From NCBI GenBank assembly GCA_023431345.1, contig JAEYWK010000214.1, forward strand, positions 1-64,000: a stretch of DNA of 64,000 nt. The letters are read 5' to 3'. The notes under the pieces were generated by a model. The model had not been told where the DNA came from. It saw only the letters and a program-made list of their open reading frames with translations, and ran no database searches. Position numbers and translations under genes: made by a program. Position 1 is the stretch's first letter, and the number at the start of each line of letters is the position of its first letter. This DNA is from Pseudomonadota bacterium (GTDB lineage Bacteria; Myxococcota_A; Polyangia; Polyangiales; Polyangiaceae). This document shows, piece by piece, positions 59,824 to 64,000 of this stretch.

Positions 59824-60906
59824 TCAGCGCTTGAGCTCGAGCATGCGCGTCACCTGCGCCCCCTGCTGCGACGGAGCGAACGTGATGTGAGCGATTTCGC
59901 TCGCGGCGCAGCTCTCGGCGTCGGGCGACAGCGGCGGCTGAAAATCCACGTCCGTGACCGAGCCCGAAGCTTCCACCTTCAGGCTCAGCGCGGTTCGCAC
60001 CGTGATCTGCACGCCCTCCGCGCTCTTGGTGTTGCGGCTGAAGCACTCAGCAGCCACGTCGACGATGCGCGCTACGCCCGTCTCGATCTCGCTGATGGAG
60101 GGCTCGAGCGGCACCTCGGCGTCGGCGACGGGCGGCGAGGCGCTGGGCAGAGGCGGCGTCGCCGAAGGTCGCGCGGAGGCGAGCTTGAGCGGCTCCGCGC
60201 GCCGCTCTCGGGTGTCGCCGAGCGGTCTGCCGTCGATGTTGCCGCTACGCCCGTCGGCGGCGAAGTCACCGTGGGCGGGCGCTTTCAGGAAGAAGGCGGG
60301 AACGCTGCCGCGCGGGCCTACCGCGACCGTGCCCTCGCGCACGAGGACGATCACGCGATCGCCATCGATGGTGACGCGGAACACGGTTCCGTGCACCGCG
60401 ACGCGCGTTCCCGCGGCCTCGACCACGAACGTCTCGGGCTTCGAGCTCGGAGCGACCTCGGACAGCACGCTGCCGCGCTCGAGCCGAACGCCGATGCGCT
60501 CGCCGCGCTCGGTCAAGGTGGCGCTGCTGTGCGCGGATAGCGTCCAGGTGGCGCGCGCGGCGTGCTCAACCGATACCTCGCGGTCCTCCGCGCTCACGCG
60601 GCTGCCGAAGGCCAGCTGCTCGCCGTTGCGGCGTAGCGGCTGCGTGGCTTCGATGATGCGCGGGGGCGCGTGGGCTACCGCTCCACCTGACCGTTCACCG
60701 ATCAGCCACAGCGAGGCCGCCGCTGCCACTGCCAGCCCGCCCCAAGCGAGCGGGTAGCGCGAGCGCGGCTTGGCCGGTGCGCTTCGCTCTGCGTGCTGAA
60801 CCAGGCGCTGCTCGACGTCGCTCCAGTCGACCTCGGCGGGGCGTTCGGCGCGCGCCTCCCGCACCGCCTGCCGCAGCGCTCGCTCCCGAAGGTCTTCGCC
60901 GCTCAC
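59824..60906 (-). CDS. FecR-domain regulator with TonB-like C-terminus
   Basis: A 360-residue protein. A short cytosolic N-terminus leads to one membrane helix (YPLAWGGLAVAAAASLWLIGE), then a FecR domain (AGTRVAVHGTVFRVTIDGDRVIVLVREGTVAV), a Ser/Pro-rich linker, and a C-terminal region resembling the TonB/AgmX C-terminal fold (SLKVEASGSVTDVDFQPPLSPDAESCAASEIA). It is probably a sigma regulator sensing a periplasmic signal. GTG at 60906 overlaps the sigma gene stop (GTGA). Confidence 0.78.
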   Translation of the reverse strand: MSGEDLRERALRQAVREARAERPAEVDWSDVEQRLVQHAERSAPAKPRSRYPLAWGGLAVAAAASLWLIGERSGGAVAHAPPRIIEATQPLRRNGEQLAFGSRVSAEDREVSVEHAARATWTLSAHSSATLTERGERIGVRLERGSVLSEVAPSSKPETFVVEAAGTRVAVHGTVFRVTIDGDRVIVLVREGTVAVGPRGSVPAFFLKAPAHGDFAADGRSGNIDGRPLGDTRERRAEPLKLASARPSATPPLPSASPPVADAEVPLEPSISEIETGVARIVDVAAECFSRNTKSAEGVQITVRTALSLKVEASGSVTDVDFQPPLSPDAESCAASEIAHITFAPSQQGAQVTRMLELKR

Positions 60907-61616
60907 GCGGGTTCCTTCGCGGGGCTCGCGCTGGCGGGCGCTGGCGGGTGGCTGCCGAGCTCGGCTCCCAGCTCGACGGTGAGGTTGGCCAGCGCCGGTT
61001 CGTCGCCGAGCAACGCGAGCAGCTCGCGGCGCGCGTAGAACAAGCGCGTGCGCACCGTCAACACCGGTGAGCCGACGATCTTCGCGATTTCTCCGGGAGA
61101 GAGGCCCTCCAGCTCGTGCAGCACGAACACGACGCGCTTCTTTTCGCTCAAGCGATCGAGCAGGCGATGGAAGGCCTGCACGCGGCGCTGGCGCTCGAGC
61201 TGCTCGTCCGCGAACGCACGGTGATCCACGGCCGCCAGGTGCTCGGGAGCTTCCGCGAACACGGGGCGGCTCTTGGCCGCGCGCCGGTGCATCAGCACGA
61301 CGTTGACGGTGACGCGATACAGCCAAGTCGAGAAGCGCGCGCCGTGGCGAAAGTCACGGATGCTGCGGTGCACCTGCAAGAAGACTTCCTGCACGATGTC
61401 CTCGAGCTCGGTAGCGCGCCCGAGCATGCGCTGCGCGAGGCGCGCGACGTCTTGTCGGTGCGCGACGAAGAGGAGCCGGAAAGCCTCCGCATCGCCACGC
61501 TGGCAGCGCTCGACGAGGCTCAGGGTTTCCACGCCGGCGATTTTATCAGCGTCTCGTCGCGCTGGCTCGCGCTTGGGGGCGAAAGCCCTCTCAGCTACGG
61601 GCGCGGCGTACGGCAT
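60903..61616 (-). CDS. ECF-family RNA polymerase sigma factor
   Basis: A 237-residue sigma-70 factor. Region 2 (RLLFVAHRQDVARLAQRMLGRATELEDIVQEVFLQVHRSI) and region 4 (FHRLLDRLSEKKRVVFVLHELEGLSPGEIAKIVGSPVLTVRTRLF) are clear; region 4 has a long C-terminal extension of Pro/Ala. It pairs with the FecR-domain protein immediately downstream. Start is uncertain: ATG at 61616 was used, a GTG at 61532 would drop 28 residues. Confidence 0.85.
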   Translation of the reverse strand: MPYAAPVAERAFAPKREPARRDADKIAGVETLSLVERCQRGDAEAFRLLFVAHRQDVARLAQRMLGRATELEDIVQEVFLQVHRSIRDFRHGARFSTWLYRVTVNVVLMHRRAAKSRPVFAEAPEHLAAVDHRAFADEQLERQRRVQAFHRLLDRLSEKKRVVFVLHELEGLSPGEIAKIVGSPVLTVRTRLFYARRELLALLGDEPALANLTVELGAELGSHPPAPASASPAKEPA

Positions 61617-61697
61617 CAGCCAGAGTGGAACGAGTGAGAGCGCTGCAGCCAACCAGAGCTTTGGTGCAGCGCCCCCGCGACCTTTTCAGGCCGCAGC

Positions 61698-62030
61698 TCA
61701 GAAAAGCGACTTGAGGTCCGTGGCGGACTTCTTCTTCTGCTCGAGGACGCGGTTGACGGCGCGGAGCAGGCGCGACTTCGAGGGGCCGGAGATGGCCTTG
61801 CCAGCGTTCGCGGCGTCGAGCAGGCGGCCGGTAGCCGGGCGGCCGGAGCGCGGCTTGCTGGGCTTTTCAGCGCCTTCGGCCGGCTTCGACTCGCTCTTCT
61901 TGGCCTTGCTGCGCGCGAGACGCTTGGCGCGATCTTCCGGACGCAGCCGTTCGATCTCGCGCGAGGCAACGGCGACGCGGCGCGGGTCAATCTTGTTGTC
62001 GGAGAGGAACTGGGCGAACTTGCTGGCCAT
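61698..62030 (-). CDS. Basic hypothetical protein
   Basis: A 110-residue, Lys/Arg/Ala-rich protein (MASKFAQFLSDNKIDPRRVAVASREIERLRPEDRAKRLAR) with a disordered middle (KAKKSESKPAEGAEKPSKPRS) and a basic C-terminus. It may bind nucleic acid. No family was recognised. ATG at 62030. It sits between the ECF sigma gene and purine phosphorylase. Confidence 0.62.
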   Translation of the reverse strand: MASKFAQFLSDNKIDPRRVAVASREIERLRPEDRAKRLARSKAKKSESKPAEGAEKPSKPRSGRPATGRLLDAANAGKAISGPSKSRLLRAVNRVLEQKKKSATDLKSLF

Positions 62031-62285
62031 TGGGTTCTTGAGCGAGGGGCCCCGACGGCGGGGCCGAGAAAGGGACGCGGACCATAGCCCGCTTTGTGGC
62101 GGACACAAGCCAGATTCGGCCCGCGTCACGGCTCCTTTCGAGCGGGCTCTTCGGCGACGTCTTGGAGCGAGGCAGCTCTTGGGACCCACGACCGGCCCCG
62201 CGGCGCCGGCGCCGCTGCGTACGAGCTGCAAATCTGCCAAACTGAGCCTGATGGGCCGCTGGCAGGCCCGGGCCAAGCGGCAGGC

Positions 62286-63116
62286 ATGGACGACGGCGAA
62301 CAAGGCAAGCTCAGCGAGGCGGCGACATTCGTTCAGCAGCGAGGCGGTTCTCCGCCGGCCATCGGCTTGGTGCTCGGGTCGGGGCTCGGCGCCCTCGCCG
62401 ATGAGCTGGAAGACGCCGTGCGCGTACCCTACGCCACCATTCCGCACCAGCCTGTGTCCAGCGTCGCTGGCCACGCCGGCAACCTGTGCCTGGGGCGCCT
62501 CGCGGGCGTCTCCGTCGCGTGCATGCAAGGCCGCGTTCACGCCTACGAAGGGCATCCGCTCTCGCGCGTGGTCTTCGGAGTACGGCTGCTGGCCCAGCTC
62601 GGCTGCCGGGCGGTGCTGCTCAGCAACGCGGCGGGCGGCATCGCGGCGCGGCTGCACGCCGGCAGCCTGATGCGCATCGAAGATCACCTGAACCTGCTCG
62701 GCGATAGCCCGCTGCGCGGCCCCTCGACCCGCGGCCCGCGTTTCCCCGACATGAGCCAGGCCTACGACGTCGAGCTCGGGCAGCTGTGCGAGCGAGCGGC
62801 TCGCGACGCGCACGTGACGCTCGAGCGCGGCGTGTACGCGGCGCTGCTCGGGCCGAGCTACGAGACGCCGGCCGAGATCCGCATGCTCGAGAGGCTCGGC
62901 GCCGACGCGGTGGGGATGAGCACCGTTCCGGAGGTGATCGCGCTGCGGCAGCTCGGCGTGCGCGTCGGCGCGGTCAGCTGCATCACGAACCTGGCCGCCG
63001 GTCGCTCGCGCGAGCCGCTCAGTCATCAGGAAGTGGAAGCCACGGCGGCCCGCGTCAAAGGCGACTTCATCCGCTTGTTCAAGGGCTGGGTCGCCTTGGC
63101 GGGAGGCGCGGCGTGA
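62286..63116 (+). CDS. punA: Purine nucleoside phosphorylase
   Basis: A 276-residue trimeric PNP (PNP_UDP_1 family) cleaving inosine/guanosine with phosphate. GSGLG (31-35), SNAAGGI, GPSYETPAEI and GMSTVPEV are the phosphate- and base-site marks. ATG at 62286 chosen for the GSGLG distance. Its stop overlaps the cytidine deaminase start (GTGA), so nucleoside salvage genes are coupled. Confidence 0.93.
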   Translation: MDDGEQGKLSEAATFVQQRGGSPPAIGLVLGSGLGALADELEDAVRVPYATIPHQPVSSVAGHAGNLCLGRLAGVSVACMQGRVHAYEGHPLSRVVFGVRLLAQLGCRAVLLSNAAGGIAARLHAGSLMRIEDHLNLLGDSPLRGPSTRGPRFPDMSQAYDVELGQLCERAARDAHVTLERGVYAALLGPSYETPAEIRMLERLGADAVGMSTVPEVIALRQLGVRVGAVSCITNLAAGRSREPLSHQEVEATAARVKGDFIRLFKGWVALAGGAA

Positions 63117-63541
63117 GCGAGCCGCTGCTGGCTCTGAGCGAGCTCACCCCCGAAGAGCGCACGCTCGTCGAGAGCGCTCGCTCTGCTTCCGAGCGAGCCT
63201 ACTGCCGCTATTCGGGGTACGCGGTGGGCGCCGCCATCGTCAGCGGCAGCGGGCGGGTTTTTTCGGGCTGCAACGTCGAGAACGCCAGCTACGGGGCCAC
63301 GATGTGCGCCGAGCGCTCCGCGATCTTCGCGCTGGTGTCGGCGGGTGAGCGGCGCATCACCGGCGTGTGCGTGTACGCGCACGGCGAGCCCCTGGCCATG
63401 CCGTGCGGCGTGTGCCGACAGGTCATCGCCGAGTTCTGCAAAGACGCGCCCGTGCTGGTGGCGGGGCCGCGGGGGGCGCTTCGTCGTCGCTTCGCCGCGC
63501 TGTTGCCCGACGCGTTTCAGCTGCACGAGGATCCCGCGTGA
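63113..63541 (+). CDS. cdd: Cytidine deaminase
   Basis: A 142-residue homotetrameric-type CDA converting cytidine to uridine. The zinc-binding catalytic motif is C65-A-E67 in MCAERSAI and P97-C98-G-V-C101, with the substrate segment CNVENASYG. GTG start overlapping the PNP stop. Together they salvage nucleosides. Confidence 0.94.
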   Translation: MSEPLLALSELTPEERTLVESARSASERAYCRYSGYAVGAAIVSGSGRVFSGCNVENASYGATMCAERSAIFALVSAGERRITGVCVYAHGEPLAMPCGVCRQVIAEFCKDAPVLVAGPRGALRRRFAALLPDAFQLHEDPA

Positions 63542-64000
63542 GCGGTCAGCGCGTCGTGCCCGCGGGGCGGCTGATCTTGGATCAACCGCCGGAGCTCGTG
63601 GTGCACGATGAGCTGCAGCCCTGTCCGTACCTCGAGGACCGCTTGTCGCGGCTGCCGCTGCGCATCCCGGCGCGCGGTCTCGAGCGCGCGGAGCTGGAAG
63701 TGCGGCTCTCGCGTGGCGATCGCCGGCAAGGGCTGTTCTTGTATCGACCCGCTTGCCCCGGCTGCGTGGCGTGCGAACCGATACGCCTCGACGTGCAGCG
63801 ATTCAAGCCGAACCGCTCGCAGCGACGCACGCTCGCTCGCGGTGACGAGCTACTCACGGTCGAGCTGGGCGAGCCGATGGCCGATCAAGAGCGCGTGGCG
63901 CTCTACAACAAGCACAAGGCGCTGCGCGGGCTCTCGGCGGGGCAGGGGGAGGTCGACGTCCGAAGCTACCGTGAGTTCCTCGCGATGACCTGCTGTGACA
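63538..64000 (+). CDS. bpt: Aminoacyl-tRNA-protein transferase Bpt, partial at window end
   Basis: Leucyl/arginyl-type N-degron transferase that adds an amino acid from aminoacyl-tRNA to acidic N-termini. The visible 154 residues include CPYLEDRLSRLPLRIP, the cysteine-rich LYRPACPGCVACEPIRLDVQRFKPNRSQRR and YNKHKALRGLSAG, typical of this family. GTG start overlapping the cdd stop (GTGA). The gene continues past base 64000, so the C-terminus is missing. Confidence 0.92.
   Translation, partial: MSGQRVVPAGRLILDQPPELVVHDELQPCPYLEDRLSRLPLRIPARGLERAELEVRLSRGDRRQGLFLYRPACPGCVACEPIRLDVQRFKPNRSQRRTLARGDELLTVELGEPMADQERVALYNKHKALRGLSAGQGEVDVRSYREFLAMTCCD

Overview
The window reads as a high-GC chromosomal segment from a myxobacterium, most likely order Polyangiales (Sorangiineae/Sandaracinaceae-like). 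This is inferred from very strong G/C third-position bias, many lipoproteins with Gly/Thr/Ser-rich linkers, a DUF1592/DUF1552 pair, response-regulator/TPR hybrids, ECF sigma factors with fused or adjacent regulators, and type III secretion remnants. No species can be named from sequence alone. I see no rRNA, tRNA or CRISPR array.

Layout. 1-2615 is a complete IS21-family insertion sequence (istA/istB) whose left end is base 1, so the window may start at an assembly edge. 2.7-18.4 kb is mostly minus-strand housekeeping: kdsA (LPS core), a 3D-domain lipoprotein with a truncated haemoglobin, a large pseudo-receiver/TPR membrane protein, an inositol-monophosphatase-like enzyme, a YchJ/SEC-C protein, mpl (murein recycling), metF (plus strand), a catalytically degenerate L,D-transpeptidase-like lipoprotein, an XRE regulator, prmC, a phosphomannomutase, a prepilin peptidase and a glutaredoxin. 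18.5-21.1 kb is a ClpB-like disaggregase whose first ATPase domain has lost its key residues, followed by a 219-bp element with perfect 13-bp terminal inverted repeats.

21.7-26.6 kb is a four-gene GldA/F/G-type ABC operon (ATPase with a poly-aspartate tail, permease, GldG-like protein, DUF4340 protein). 26.6-27.5 kb is an unusually structured non-coding region (crossing stems, a G-quadruplex motif, strong hairpins, direct repeats). 27.8-29.2 kb is an ECF41-type sigma factor with its carboxymuconolactone-decarboxylase partner and a matching promoter. 30.7-31.7 kb holds an isolated SctR/FliP plus FliO pair. 32.7-36.4 kb is a ribose-type sugar ABC transporter.

37.4-47.4 kb is rich in exported proteins: CxxCH-bearing lipoproteins, a Gly-rich lipoprotein, a porin-like barrel and the DUF1592/DUF1552 pair, with a family-4-like uracil-DNA glycosylase and an epimerase between them. 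47.4-58 kb carries a winged-helix-like protein, lysC, priA, a Slt-type lytic transglycosylase, a GH113-like glycosidase and a HAD protein. 58-64 kb has infA overlapping a SUMF1-domain lipoprotein gene, an ECF sigma/FecR pair, a purine phosphorylase-cytidine deaminase pair and the start of an arginyl/leucyl-tRNA-protein transferase (bpt) cut by the window end.

Many adjacent genes overlap by ATGA or GTGA, so translational coupling is a general feature here. Start codons were chosen from homology and overlap logic; several are GTG or TTG.
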